Assembly (NCBI GenBank): GCA_964017045.1
Contig: OZ024806.1
Coordinates: 5,290,488 to 5,354,487 of the forward strand
DNA length: 64,000 bases
From: Omphiscola glabra
Lineage: Eukaryota; Mollusca; Gastropoda; Lymnaeidae
Direction: 5' to 3'
In this document: positions 50,301 through 62,212 of the stretch, one piece after another
How positions within the stretch are numbered: the stretch's first letter is position 1
How the letters are laid out: each line of letters starts with the position of its first letter
Notes under the pieces: model-generated
What the model was told of the DNA's origin: nothing
What the model saw: the letters and a program-made list of their open reading frames with translations, nothing else
Databases searched by the model: none
Translations under genes and position numbers: made by a program

Positions 50301-53300
50301 TGTAAAAGTTCTGGGATGGATGGGGTGAATATGCATTAGTTTTTGTTTTGTTGTTATACAGCTGTCCTTTATTACATAAATGTATTTTATTTTATTGTCA
50401 CAATTATGACTCTTTTTCTAATATTTTTATGTACAGCGTGGTGAGCCCAGCCCAAGGCTGGGGTACCGTGATATATAAGAAACTAATAATAACAATAATT
50501 TAAAATTTAATAGAAAAAAAACCCTTAACTAGCTTGTGAACATTTTTGTTTGGTTGTTTGTTATTTGATTTGTGTACTCCAGTAATCTATAAAATAAATT
50601 AGGGGCCAGTATGGAGTAGGCAGCAAGTAAAATCATTCAATTAGGTCACATTTTTTCTTTGCCATTTGTCTCCTTTTACTTTCTCTCCTTCCTTGTTTGT
50701 ACAGTAAACTATTGTTTGTATCATTTCTTCATTTAAGTTAAGTACAGAAGTAATGATTGAGTGGGAGCAACTATGTGATCTGTGAAGGGAGATTGGTTTC
50801 AAGGCAACTAAGTCATGCCACATTGAAAATAAAATACTGATAACATAAATAAAGACAATTACTATGATATAAGTATAAGACTATGGGTGGAAGTTTTAGA
50901 TGTACTACTCATAAGTGTAGTATTGATTCCCTCTTGGTTGGAACTTTCAAATCTCTTGCTCACACAACCAATTATAAGTTATACATATAACAAATACAAT
51001 TTTTTTAGGGTTGTCACAAGAATGTAAATACAAATTTATTTCAACAAAAAAAATTAACCAAATACAAAATATTAATAGGTGACAAAAAGTCAATTTTAGT
51101 TCATTTTGAAAAAAAAAATCAATTAAGCAATATTAAAAATATAATGTGACATTATTAGGCAAAGGTGAAAACAAAATAGTTTACAAAAACTAAAAATTAC
51201 TACAGACTTTAAAATTTAAAAAAAAAAAAAAACCAAAGTAACATATCTTTACAAATTTTACACCATATTGTAGAACAAGTTAATGTTTTTAATAATAAAT
51301 CAATAGATGTAAGTTTAGGAAACAAAAATCTGCCCAAGAAGTATAATAAAAATGGGTATTTACACAATACAAATGTATAATTTTCATCACATTAAACACA
51401 TATTTTAAAAAGTAGTTGAAAATCTTTCGGAACCATTAATTGCAAATTAGCAGTGAAAATAAATTTACAAGAACAGGTCAACAATGATTATGTCAGCAAG
51501 GCATTTTCACAATAGTGTAGCAATTAAATATTATTTAAAGTCATTAAAAAAAACTACTTCCTACTTACAATTTAAAATTAATATAGTTCTCATTAAAAGA
51601 ATTTCACAGCAAACCATTCTGTACTTTAGACATGTAACACATTTCAAGTAAAGGAAACAGTGATGCAATATTTAGTTCCAATCATGTATTATTAATTACC
51701 AGTAACAAGCAACAAGAATGTTTAAGAACTGTTTTACATTACTTTTACTTTTACCTATTGGAATAGAGAAATAAGTGTGTTCAACAACTACAGGGAAAGA
51801 AAAATTATTTCTGACAATCAAGGCTCAACTTGGAGAATGGTAGGGGAAGCTGTCTTTTTTGTTTCAGAGTAAAATTTTGTTTTGCCTTTGGTCTCCCTTT
51901 TGGACGAACTTTGTCAAACTTAAGATTTCCAATAACCTCTGCATTATTTGCAGCAACTGTTTCCTTGTGGAAAACAGGAATGTCATTTTCATCAAAAATA
52001 AAATCAACTACTTCACTTTGAACAAAACTTGCTTCATCAAAGTTTGATGCCGATTCATTTTCATCTAAATTTGCTGGACTTCTCCAGAGACTTAAAGTAG
52101 TTTCAAGAAAGGATATTTTCTCTATAAAATTTTGTTTTCCTTGCATCGCAAAAAATTTGCCAACCCCATACAAATTCTTTGAGCATGATTAAACCGACCC
52201 TCTTGAGTCTTAAAATTATTGTTTCTAGATACAATTTGAGAAGTTACTGAACCACTAGAAGTAGAAGCAGCCAATATAGGAACAATATGTTTGCTAAAAC
52301 AGCATGGAATTAACTCTGAACAAAATTCTGGAAGCTGTAAATTTCTTCAAACTGAAGAAATATGTCTGCAGGGTAACGCCATCTTTTTAGCAAATGAACA
52401 ATTACAGTGAACTGATGTTGAGCTAAAAATACATTCCTTGTAAGCTACTGAAAATAGTTCTGCCTCTCCAGGGACAACAGTGTATGGAACAAACCGTGAC
52501 AATTTGAGCTGTTTGAGCAACAGAGCAGCAGCAAAGGAAGTAGCAACACTTTCAATCTAATTTACACTTTCATCATTATCAGATGACGTATACTGAGCTC
52601 TGTTAGCAGCAAGCAATCTCAAGCGATCACATACTGTAATTTTGCAGTTGTCAAAAGACATAAGAAGAGCAGATGAAAAAGAATTATAATGAGTCGAACT
52701 CTTTTTTATTTTGGAATGATAAGTGATTTGTTGTTGTCACACTGAGTCTTAAAACATCAGCATTGGATGATGCTGCCCATAAATGGGCCTTACTCCACCA
52801 GTTCGACTCAAAATACTCTAAAGCAAGATCAGGAAGAGTATCTTTCATGTCTTGCATCAAATTTAAAAATTCCTAAGGAATTAAAAGAAATCTGTGCACA
52901 GCCTGGTTAATGTGAAAATGACATAGATTAACAGATACATTTGGAAACAGATCATTTATAGCTGTGATTTCAGCCATGTCTTTGTCAACCACAAAGCACT
53001 TGAAAGACTGGCATCACATTTCTTCAGAATAAGCTGCAAACAAAAAAAAATTGATTTCACATCATGCTGTTGCTCAAGCACTTTCCGGGCCTCAGATGCT
53101 TGAATCGTGGTGCAGAACATCAACAGATGCGTTGCCGCATTTAGTTCCACCTTGCGGTTCCCGGATACGAGCGGCACATCTGGAAAAAAAAAACACATGA
53201 AGGTTACTTTGCAATAATAAGTATTTTGTAGAAATATATGCCCTGCAAACATAACTAACCTTTACCTTGGGGATAAATGTTTAGGTTTATTATATTTCAC

Positions 53301-56300
53301 AATAATCACAATCAAGATATTTGAACTATTTAGAATTTATTCAATATAATTATACTGTTAAATAGATAATTTGTCTTATTTTTTTTCCAAAGCCTTTCTA
53401 AGATTAACCTAAAGTTTTCAATGATAAAATTTCTGAGCACCCTAGATTGAATGGGTTAATAAATGGTACAAAAAAACATTCTTTTAAAATGCATCCATCT
53501 CTATAGTGAGTACCTGTAGGTGACAACAACCTGCCACAAGAATATGCTATTTATTATGTACATATTTTTGCAGCACTTACTTCTTTTGATACTTCATTTT
53601 GTTCATGCATTGAAATGGTAATTTCTAGCCGAGATGGATTTCTCTTGGCAACATGCTTTATCTTTGCTTGGCATTCCAATTTGAAAGAGCTGAAAAATAT
53701 AAAAATTCTCAACGAATTGCCAAAAGTAGTAAAAATTATGGTAATTTCCCAGTATTGGTTCCGCGATGTCTCACACGTTAAATAATAATGAAAACATTTC
53801 CTGCCTAAATTTATCCCTAAACCTAACCTGAACCATTAACCTAAAAATCTATCCCTAAACCTCTAAAAAAATTTATCCTTAAACCTAACCTGAACCCTAA
53901 ACAATCACGCTGGGCACTAATAGTGTGTAATAGCCAGAATAATAACATGACAAGACAAACTAAATTTAAAGTTAACCTTTATTGTAATGTTACTTACGCT
54001 TGTGATTTTCTTTGTCCGTTGAAAACTTTTACGTTAAATTGCGTTTAACACCTTGTATGCAACAGAGCACAATGTATTCACGTTTAAGGTGTTCCGAATC
54101 GGGGCCTTTGATCGTCTGATCTTTTAGTGAAACACACATTGCGTTTTTTACAAAAATAATTTAATTCGTCTTCAAAAGACGCATAGGTATCAAGCTTGCT
54201 GCCAGCCGCCATTTTTTTCTAAAGGAAAGCGGGCCGAACTTGTCGATTATTAAGCCTCTGGTTCGGAACAATGTTTTTCGATTACTAAGACTATCGGGTC
54301 CGAATAGCCATTTTTGTCTAAAGGTACTCGTTTACCTATAGCCACTTCGATATATATATATATATATATATATATTCAAACTATAATAATCATTATACTA
54401 AAATATAACTCCAGCTGTTAAATCATATGAAAATAAACTCAAACTTTTTAATGTAATAATTTGTGCAGTCATTTCACAATGGTTAAACCAAGTCAAAAGA
54501 CTTAAATTAATTTCATGCAATCAAACAAACCAATCACATTGCAGGCATTCATGAGTTTTGGCTAGTGTTTCCTTTAATCATTAGTAATGCATTTTAAAAA
54601 AAGGTGAAAGATAAAAAGACACTCACAGAACATCAATTGATGATGGCTGATTAGAGCTTCCTTGACCTTGATGACTGTTTGCTGACCATTTGTAAGGGTT
54701 GCTTTGACTCTGGCCACCAGCATTGTAATTATCACGAAAGGTAACTTTTGGACCTTCCCTTCCTTGCCAGTTTTGTTCTCCTCCACCAAATAAGTTTCGC
54801 TGTGCCCCACCTGACCATAGAGAACATTCTTACTTCATATTTATATATAGATCTATATATATATATACATACTCAAGAATATATGTAAAAATAAAAAATT
54901 ATGAAACACTTCATACAACAGTCAGTTTGGCAAATAAAAGTCTTGTGATGAAAATAAGGTCGGTAGCAATGACTCACCCTGATATTTGTTAAGTATTTTT
55001 TAAAGGAAATTAGTCATTAGTGTTTTCATGTCTAAGTAAGTTTGATGTCATTTGATATGAAGCGACTCTGCAGAGAAAGCTGAAGGCAATGATCGTACAC
55101 AGAGAAAATACAGATAACTTTTAAGCGCTGAATGGTTATACAAGTATAATGTCAACTGATTATTTCAATTCCAGAAGTAGATGGAAATTATTTCATCAGC
55201 TAACAAAATAATAGAGGAACAATTTAATTCTCCATAGATGGGAAGATGGCAGCAATAAGAAAAAAGTAAAATAAATATTCATAATCTTATAATATTTAGT
55301 CCCTACGCCAGTTTATTTGACCACATTTTTTAAAAATCCACATATGAGACTATGTAATTTAACTTATTACTAATACTTGTTAATACTTGTTATTTTTAAT
55401 AATTAGGCTTACTTAGGGCCAAGCTTGCCTTATGCCTGTGCCAAAAATAAATAGGTGGTCAATTTCAGCAATCCGCGCCATGATGGGTGTCTCTGTAGGA
55501 TTCACTCCCTTTACTTTTGTGTTGTTACTAGAGTTAAATTTTCTTTAATATGAAAATGGAATGTTTGAAATTAAAATTTCATTGGTTGGTTAATTATAAG
55601 TTTTAAAAAAAATTTTGTATTGATTTTCTGACAACTTTTGGTGGATCATGAAATAAAGTGTGTAAAAGTGTTTTCGATGAAACTGTACGTTGGAATTTTA
55701 TTATTTTACATTATTTATATATTGTTTTTCATCATTATACAGTTTTCTTACCACATTGTGTAACTGTAGTAAGACACGTGTTTGAGTTGAGGGAAAGGTT
55801 GAACCGGCTGAAATTAAGTGAAGAAAGGGGGTGAACGCAGGTCATGGAGACTTCTTGTCGCATATAGATAGAACGCAGGTGGTCACTGTTGCTGGCTGTC
55901 TGTCTCTTCGGTAGTGCTGACTTGGGGTACGGAGTGCCACAGGGGTCCATTTTGGGTCCCGACCTATTCACAATGTATACCAGGCCACATATCTTCCTGC
56001 TCGAGAGGCATGCTGTTGAGAGCCAATCATTCACAGATGACATGCAGCTATACAAGCATACTCATGCCTCACTTGTCAATTCCGCTATCCACACCTTGGT
56101 GTTATCAAGTCATGGATGACTCTCAGCAAGTTGAAGCTGAATGATGACAAAACGGAAGCACTCTTCATTCACCATCATGAATCATCTTCTAACTCAGCTC
56201 TCCCCATCTCGTTTCAAGTAGGTAGCTCCGTTGAAGAGTTCACATCCTCTGCTAGGAATCTTGGTTACATTCTTTCTGACAACATGCCCCTCAATAATCA

Positions 56301-59300
56301 TCTCTCTCACATTTGTCGATCTGCGTACATCGATATCCGTCAGATCAGCTCGATCCGCCACTACCTCACAGTTAGCGCAACAAAAACACTAGTCTATGCT
56401 ATTATTCTCTCTCTGCATAAAGTTCAAAACTCAGCTGCTAGGTTAGTTCTTAAGGCAAGGAAACGTGATTACGTCACTCCACTATTTCACTAACTTTATT
56501 GGCTCCTTAGACAGGCACGCATTAATTACAAGCCGTCTGTTCTGTCACAACTTTTTCTCTGGTTCCTGCCCTTCCTATCTTAATGAATTTCTATTCACCC
56601 CTTCAAAAGCTTCGTTCCTCTGCAGACATGCATATTCTTTCTATTCCCAGAACATGCACTAGAACATATGGTGAAAGATCTTACATTTTCTGTGCCCCAA
56701 AGTAATGGAATTCTCTCTCATTACACATCCACAATATAAATACCATCTCAGCCTTTAAAACTGCCCTCAAGACCCATCTCTTTAAACTCTACTATACCAA
56801 CTCATTCTCTTCTCACCCCCCTCTGATAAACAACGCTTGATGCTGCTGGGTGCTGTCCATGGCTAGACAGGGGTAGATAGTACTTGGGTGGGTGGGGTCA
56901 AGCTTTTCACCAATTGTTGTTTTTAAATGTATAATATTCTGTAATTGCTAATTTTTATGTGAAGCGCAGTGAGCCTAGCCCTAGGCTGGGCTACTATGCT
57001 ATGTAAAACCACTTTAATAATAATATCTGGAGGGATATAATAAAGCAGCTTTGTTCACCATAAAATGTATGCACCGGCTGAAACTTTTCATTAAATTTTA
57101 ACGTTCTGTTCCTTTTGTTCCTATTTTTGCTTCTCTCTGTAAATAGCTAAACGAACACATTCTTTTCTTTTCCTCTCAAGATTTAAGCAGACATATTTTT
57201 TTAAACAGCTGCCAACTTGGTTGCCATGAACCTGTAACGGATTATGGCAACCAAGATGGCAAACATCATGGTGCGGATTGCTTAAATTTACCTAATAATG
57301 GCCCTTTCATAATAAAAAGTATATAGTAAAACAAAATAATGCATTCAAAAAGAAATTTGAGGCAAAATTTTAAAGTGTGAAATGAAAAAAAGATTCGACC
57401 TAATTTCCATTTGATCAATTTTCCGTCTACGAAATTTCTTACAAACAAATTTCTGGATAAGCGATCAAAACAATGATGATGATAATGTTGTGAAGCCTAG
57501 GTTTAGTATTAGGTGTATTGAACTGGATAGAGATGACCCCTATGAAATTTTAGAAAGTATAGGACCTCTGAATATGCCTCAAGGCTTAAGAATCCCAGTT
57601 GACTACTTTATGCTATTTTTACACTAAATATCACTCAAATGTTTATGAGAGAGACCAATAGGTATTCAGACTACTTTCTCAGTAACACCCAGCTTAAGGG
57701 AAGGTCCCTAGGTCATAAATGGGGGCCTGTTACAGTGAGTGTCTGTAACTGTTGTGGTATCATTGTGTTGCATTGTTATAGTTGCTTCCCTCTCGAATTG
57801 AGATGTGAGAGACCATGTTGTTTTGCTTGTAGCTAGTCATTAAAAATGTAGCTGAACAGACGTGTTCGTTTTCTTCTTCTTCTTTTATAAAAGGGCCCAC
57901 AATCAATGTATTGATCATTCTGGCTCCTATGTAGAGGGGATTTGCAATGTTTCTGTATCTGGTGTTGAAGAGGATATTTCCCTGGTTTCAAGGGCTACTC
58001 AGCGATGGTATCAAGAACTTGGGGCTGGAAGGCCTGAGGCAATAGATGCAAATGTGTCAAGTGGTGTCGCCTCAACTGTTCCTTTTGAAAGCTTGTTCCA
58101 GTCCCTGATTGTCTTTGGCAGGAATGAGCAGTTCCTGTACTGGCTTCTTGCTGGTATGAGCCGGAACTGCCTGTCATGGCCTCATCCATGTCTATGGGGA
58201 GAGGGGCAAGTTTCTGTTTAATATTGGAGCAGTGGACCAGCTCATTATTCATCTTGTACATTATGGAGAGCCTGGATTCATTGTTGTTCCTCCAATGGTG
58301 ACCAGCCCAGTGTCTCCAGTATGCTGCCAATACTAGAGGTATTCCTATAGCGGTTCAGGACAAATCAGGCTGCCCTTCGCTGGACCGCTTTCAACCTGTC
58401 TATGTGTTAGACATAGTTGTGTTAAATATAATAGTATTAATAACTGAAAATGGCCGGGGGAAGGAGGGGGAAAGGAGTAGAACCATGTGCCAGAGGTGTT
58501 TGAAGGGCCTCCATGGGCCTTTTCCGAAAACACAAGTGTTAGGACTTATTCAGTTCAGGTTTCATTCATAAAAAAATTCACACAAATGATAAAAGTAAGT
58601 CATGAGTCATGGTCATTATTGTTTTAAGTGTAACAAAAATTACATGCATAAATTATGCAAATCATGATAGATCATTTGCATAAATGTTAAGATTTCAGTT
58701 TGATTCATAAAGATTGTATTGGTTAATTAAATTTCCTACAAGAATATATTTAGTTTTATACATGAAAAGGTAGGTATGTCACTAAAAAGTTGTTATATAT
58801 TAATGAAACATATATCATTAGAAAGGACTCAGTATTTCCTTTCCATTGATAACAAGTTAATTTTTCTATCTTAATTAGAAAAAAAGTTATTGCATTTTTA
58901 GTGTCAGAATTTTTCCTTATAGTAAATAATTTCCAAAATTCTGTGATACAAAACAGACATCTTTGATGCTCAAAATGTGATAACTTTTTATTCAGCAAAG
59001 TTAAAGCTCTGAAATTTGCAACACATTTCAATTAAGTATTGTGCTTTAATAATAAATAACTGTTATACAAATACTACAATAAATATATTAAAGCTTGGGA
59101 TTTGAACAACAGAGGGAAAGAAAATTTCATTAACAATGTAGTGCCTGTTCTCAATACTCAAAATGCCATAACTATTTTAACTGTAAAGTTAAAGCCCTCA
59201 AATTTTCAGCATAGTTTAATTAGGCATTGGGCTTTTATAATAAGCCATTTTCATATTAATATTTTAACTAATGTATCAATGCGTGGGATTTGAACAACAG

Positions 59301-61943
59301 AGGGTAAGTAAATTTCATTAAAAATGTAGTGCCTGTTCTCAATACTCAAAATGTCATAACTATTTTACCTGTAAAGTTAAAGCCCTCAAATTTTCAGCAT
59401 AATTAATTAGGTATTGGGCTTTTATAATAAGCCATTTAAATATTAAAACATCAATAAATGAATTAAATCAGTGGCATTTGAGCAACAAATAGTGAGTAAA
59501 TTTAATTTTAAAATTTATCCAGTTTGTGCATTAAAAATACAAAGTGCATAAATATTACCAATTCAACCTATTGAGTTAATGCATATAATCATATAGTAAA
59601 TTAGTATTTATACTGTCAATAAACAGAAAAGATTTATAAAATAATGGATAATAATGGATAAGTCGATTGTAAAAATGCTTATCACAAATGTTAAATCCAA
59701 TCATCCATGTTCCAATCCATGAAATTGATAATCCAAGTAGCCATGTTATTTGTATTAGAAATCCACAGTAAAAATGATGATCACTTAATATTATATTAGT
59801 ACTTTTATAGTTCACTGAACGGCCGAATAAAAGAATAAATTTTCTTTCATAGAAAGATGATGGTCAAAAGTAACGTGTTGGCCGAGTCCATGGCAATCTT
59901 GATCAAATTGTGTCAGTTCTAGATACCATTGGTAATGATTCAATATATGACACAGATGAATGGAGTCCCGAGTGTAGATACCATTGGTAATTAACTGTTT
60001 TTCAAAAATTGTTTACTTTGTGTCAATATTGTTGATTCCTCCCATCATAATGATAAATAGGAGTCCTGAGTGTATAAATTGTCAAATAAATGCATTTGTT
60101 GAAATATATCAATAGCTGTTAAGATTATGGTAGTCCATACTGTGGTGGATCGTCCAGTTGGACATTCAGTCAGTTTAATTAAGACAGTGGTGATTTTATT
60201 TACCCTGTCTATCCAATATACATATTATTTTTTATATTGTAATGATCTAATATTTTTATTCAGAGTAAGCCACGTATTTATTACATATCCATTAGGGAAC
60301 ATTATTAATTCGTCGGATATAAATTTACTTATATAAAAAAAGTCTGGTAGTCTTGAGTCCTCATTACAGCTCGTCCAAATGGAATGGACAGTTGTGAATC
60401 CTAGGTACCGATCGTACTAGAAGCTCAACTCTTTACTGCTCCTCCAAAAAGTGGTGGTGACGTGGCTGTATATTTAAAAGAAAGAAAATGATAAGACGTT
60501 TAAGAAATGTTTACACCAATATTGGTATAAAAACTACCGGCTTAGCTGTTATTTTACAAATAAAGTTATTCAATGACCAGAATTAAAGACTGGACTAAGC
60601 CAGAAAAGTCTAATATAATAGCTTTGAAGTAAAGAAGTAAAGCTTAAAAAGAAAAGAAAGGGTATACAAAAGTAAAATTAAAAAAGGGATACATGTTATT
60701 TAGAAGAGAAATATAAATAAAATTTTGCAACTTAGTAAAAATTGACAATGAAGTTCAGCAGCTGCCCAGCCTACAATTCATTGATTATATAAAATGAGTT
60801 TAAGATAAATTATATCAATATCATTATTATCGATTACGAAAAATTTAATTTAAAATATTGATAATTATTACAATTAAAACATAGATTTAAATGACTAAAG
60901 TAGATTTAGTTATGACATGGTTATCATGAATATAAATTTTATTATTAAAAATAATAATAATACAATTTCATAAAATATGTATAAATTTGTTTTCAGTCAT
61001 AAAATTAAAACAAATTAAGTAATATTAATGAACTGGATGGATTTTAAAAACAACAGATTATAAAGATTTTAAATACATCTTATGCAATAAGAATAATAAT
61101 AACAGAGAATGGCTATCACTTCCGGTTCATTTGGCCTAATCGATAACTGGTTACGAATTATGCTCAAATAGCAGACCTGTCTATACAATTTAAGGCCTAT
61201 CTAAATGTCATCATGATTCATGTGTCTTGTTTCAACTAGTTAAATCGTTCTTACATACAATACAAAAAAAATGTATTGGAATACTATTATAGTTTCCGAA
61301 ATATAGTGCTAGCAAACTTACCGGTTTTCCCAAAGAAAGATATCTGTTACAAGCCCTGTCAGTCCGGTGAAAAGGTTTATGTTGTAATGATCGTCGTCCT
61401 CGTGTGCACAAAACAGACTATAGTAAGTTCATTGTCTCTCCCTTACGTGGACAAAGGAAACTAAATATAAATACGACCCCATGACCTACCGGCATTGACC
61501 GGTCATCGGTTTATGGTCGTTTCCAACATCTGAAAAATCTATCGGCACGCGCCACTTAGTATAGTACCTACTTAATGGGTTATGAACTTTTTATGACATG
61601 CCCGTTTGGGGCCGGGGGCCCCGAAATTGTTTTTTTACTTATACTTATATGATATGAGCTATATAAATAAAATGAAAGACAAATACTCCTACATGAATAG
61701 ATGGATCTTAACCAAACTTAGTACACATACACTTTATTATCCATATTCAAATACAGAAGGGTACTGAACTTATAATATTCATTTCTCTGGTACCAGGGTT
61801 CCAATAGCCACTTCGTAACTTTAATACAACTAATAATAATAATTAATTAATCCAGAGTGACCAGACTAACCTCTTGGGTGTTCAAAACGACAATTTTCTC
61901 CGTAACGACATCGCCCGGATAGAAAATATTGACACACTGGCAT
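35383..61943 (-). CDS. NUP42: Nucleoporin NUP42 (NUPL2), complete, 7 exons
   Basis: FG nucleoporin of the cytoplasmic face of the nuclear pore; the family binds GLE1 through its C-terminus and takes part in mRNA export. Coding exons in transcript order: 61943-61871, 54810-54627, 47756-47662, 39330-39254, 37885-37799, 37283-37243, 36415-35383. They sum to 1590 bp, or 529 residues, with all phases consistent. The N-terminus MPVCQYFLSGRCRYGENCRF is a CCCH zinc finger with the initiator ATG directly before it, which fixes the start. Residues ~85-120 include MEIWEKSKMWPFSC and FYDMSMEELRWDAY. Exons 5-6 encode a lysine-rich coiled-coil-like helix. The last exon has many GLFG, SLFG and SIFGG repeats and ends LGKIPLRPPSIDLI, the conserved NUP42 tail. 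Human NUP42 is shorter (about 420 residues); the excess here is mostly FG repeats. The introns are packed with transposons. Confidence 0.93.
37443..37625 (+). mobile_element. 3' end of a non-LTR element, (GAA)n tail, copy 2
   Basis: Starts within the C-terminal codons (ASGLPTPSA then stop), continues with the same 3' UTR as copy 1 and ends in AGAAAAAGAAGAAGAA. It lies in the NUP42 intron between exons 5 and 6. Confidence 0.75.
38114..38746. mobile_element. Solo LTR (633 bp)
   Basis: Ends TGTCACAGAT and ATTTGTGACA are inverted at 9 of 10 bases. A 5-bp duplication CATAT flanks it (38109-38113, 38747-38751). There is no internal coding region. The last ~58 bp are tandemly duplicated (38632-38687 and 38688-38746). 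It lies in NUP42 intron 4. Confidence 0.85.
38766..38834 (+). mobile_element. Minimal Helitron-like deletion derivative
   Basis: Only about 70 bp. It has the 5' end of the local Helitron-like family (TAAAAGTGAAAATTTG) joined after GCTTTTACATGG to a 3' end CCGCTAG followed by T. It sits right after the solo LTR. Confidence 0.45.
39683..44584. repeat. 38-bp satellite, 129 in-register copies
   Basis: The monomer contains GAGTAGATGGATCTTGACCA. It runs from 39683 with exact 38-bp spacing, and 129 units reach 44585, where the array breaks, so there is no net length change. Variant positions include ACAT/ACTT, GAGTAG/GAGAAG and ATGG/ATTG. The monomer corresponds to an internal segment of the surrounding Helitron-like family, present once or a few times in other copies. 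Confidence 0.95.
44684..46362 (+). mobile_element. Nested Helitron-like element, second family
   Basis: It interrupts the host element between TTTCATTTTTCATAAAATA and GCTATATAAATATC, which are contiguous in the copy at 47771-49260. It begins TATATATATAAAAATGAATG with a GTATGTCTGTATG run and ends GCCGGGTACTCGCTAG followed by T. The interior has four to five diverged subrepeats around GGCCGTTGGCCCC-like and TATGAGCTTTGTAAAAAAT-like blocks. No coding capacity. Confidence 0.55.
46960..47410. repeat. GGGATC-rich degenerate repeat
   Basis: Dozens of ACGGGATC, ACCGGGATCGGGATCC and similar motifs, spaced irregularly, before the 3' end of Helitron-like element 1. A shorter version lies at 49120-49240 in element 2. 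Confidence 0.8.
47771..49260 (+). mobile_element. Helitron-like element 2 (1.49 kb, complete)
   Basis: It starts with TATATATATAAAAGTGAAAA and ends GCCGGGTATATCGGCTAG followed by T. The final 18 bases contain the stem GCCG/CGGC and the CTAG terminus, in keeping with Helitron 3' ends (hairpin then CTRR). No target duplication, no terminal inverted repeats, no coding region. Its 5' end lies about 15 bp from NUP42 exon 3. Confidence 0.65.
50090..50480 (+). mobile_element. 3' end of an L2/CR1-like retroelement
   Basis: Encodes the terminal NSLPLHIRNIPMTQALKTH and LFKLYHPD then stop. The UTR ends with GCGTGGTGAGCCCAGCCCA and an AATAATAAC tail. Same family as 55890-57030. Confidence 0.75.
51805..54212 (-). 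pseudogene. ZSWIM-like / MULE transposase gene, frameshifted
   Basis: A minus-strand gene inside the ~5-kb transposon. The first exon, 54212-53998, starts MAAGSKLDTYASFEDELNYF and ends at a GTAAGT donor. The second, 53689-53581, encodes SFKLECQAKIKHVAKRNPSR and EITISMHEQNEVSKE between good splice sites. The third starts at 53179. MULE-type motifs follow (VVDKDMAEITAIN, VNLCHFHINQAVHRFL near 53000-52900) and then a SWIM finger HCNCSFAKKMALPCRHI near 52420-52370. The tail is basic and ends LPLPFSKLSLDCQK. Frameshifts and stops occur in exons 1 and 3. The order resembles ZSWIM1/3 proteins, which derive from MULE transposases. It is either a decayed transposase or a dying paralogue. Confidence 0.65.
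55890..57030 (+). pseudogene. L2/CR1-like reverse transcriptase, 5'-truncated
   Basis: Broken plus-strand frames encode RT motifs: GVPQGSILGPDLFTMYT, SFTDDMQLYKH (the usual FADD is TDD here), LSKLKLNDDKTEALFI, NLGYILSDNMPLNNHL, VQNSAARLVLKARK and a C-terminal LKTHLFKLYY. The 3' UTR ends with GCGCAGTGAGCCTAGCCCTA and AATAATAAT. Many frameshifts. It lies in NUP42 intron 1. Confidence 0.85.
57460..57790 (+). pseudogene. piggyBac-type transposase fragment
   Basis: Two adjacent frames read GLRIPVDYFMLFLH and then FMRETNRYSDYFL ... KWGPVTVS. These resemble the PxxYFxLFF...ETNRYA...W.PVT stretch at the start of the catalytic region of PGBD4-like proteins. Only this piece survives, with a frameshift between the halves. 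Confidence 0.5.
57880..58405 (-). mobile_element. 3' end of a non-LTR element, (GAA)n tail, copy 3
   Basis: The longest of three copies. It encodes RLKAVQRRAA, FVLNRYRNTSSIGSILETLG and RLSIMYKMNNELVHCSNIKQ (with frameshifts), then FRLIPARSQYRNCSFLPKTI and [20 protein letters not shown]. The frame stops after LPAPSS. The UTR ends GAAGAAGAAGAA at 57872-57883. The motifs match the C-terminus of jockey/CR1-type ORF2 proteins. Confidence 0.8.
58890..59510. repeat. 188-bp tandem repeat
   Basis: Three to four copies, each with GGGATTTGAACAACAGAGGG (59097, 59285, diverged at 59470) and CTCAATACTCAAAATG. Spacing is about 188 bp. No coding signal. Confidence 0.8.
59830..61560. other. Intronic stretch without recognised content
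   Basis: AT-rich part of NUP42 intron 1. GATACCATTGGTAATGATTC and a near copy recur at 59918 and 59980. I see no gene, RNA or clear element. Confidence 0.5.
61563..61815 (+). mobile_element. Helitron-like fragment
   Basis: Matches the interior of the local Helitron-like family: GGGGCCGGGGGCCCCGAAAT, GAGCTATATAAATAAAAT and one satellite-like monomer (AATAGATGGATCTTAACC). It ends 55 bp from the donor of NUP42 exon 1. Confidence 0.6.
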
Positions 61944-62199
61944 TCCAAATAAACGTATATATTAATCTCATTTAACTTAACAAATATGTAAATGTACGTT
62001 TAGGGGTAAGTAATAATTATAAAGTCTAACTATAATTTTGCTTCTTTGGGTTGGTGGGTCATTTCATTGACTTTTTTTTTTTTTTTTTGCACACAATAAT
62101 TGTGATGTGGATATTAGCAGTTAAAAATGTTACAACTACTCTTACGTCAGCTGTAACGTAACAAAATTAAAACGAAGAAGCTCCGTTTACGTCGGCTAT
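61944..62199 (-). promoter_or_regulatory. Presumed NUP42 promoter/5' UTR region
   Basis: Sequence directly upstream of the NUP42 ATG. It contains a T17 run and no clear TATA box or CpG cluster. Assigned only by position. Confidence 0.3.
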
Positions 62200-62212
62200 A
62201 TATATACTTAGT

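Larger units (their letters stand above)
49364..54349 (-). mobile_element. MULE/SWIM-type DNA transposon (~5 kb)
   Basis: The ends share an inverted segment: GGTACCCGAGTACCTATAG at the left against GGTAAACGAGTACCTTTAG read inward from the right. Both ends abut (AT)n runs, so the target duplication cannot be separated from the simple repeat. It carries a spliced SWIM/MULE-like gene on the minus strand and a nested L2-like retroelement 3' end. It lies within NUP42 intron 2. Confidence 0.55.

Noticed and set aside
53770..53905. Interstitial telomere-like CCTAAACC/CCTAACC motifs
   Set aside because: Irregular, short and within the MULE-type element; not a telomeric array.
55735..56055. Minus-strand frame over the L2/CR1-like element
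   Set aside because: Antisense shadow of the plus-strand RT remnant.
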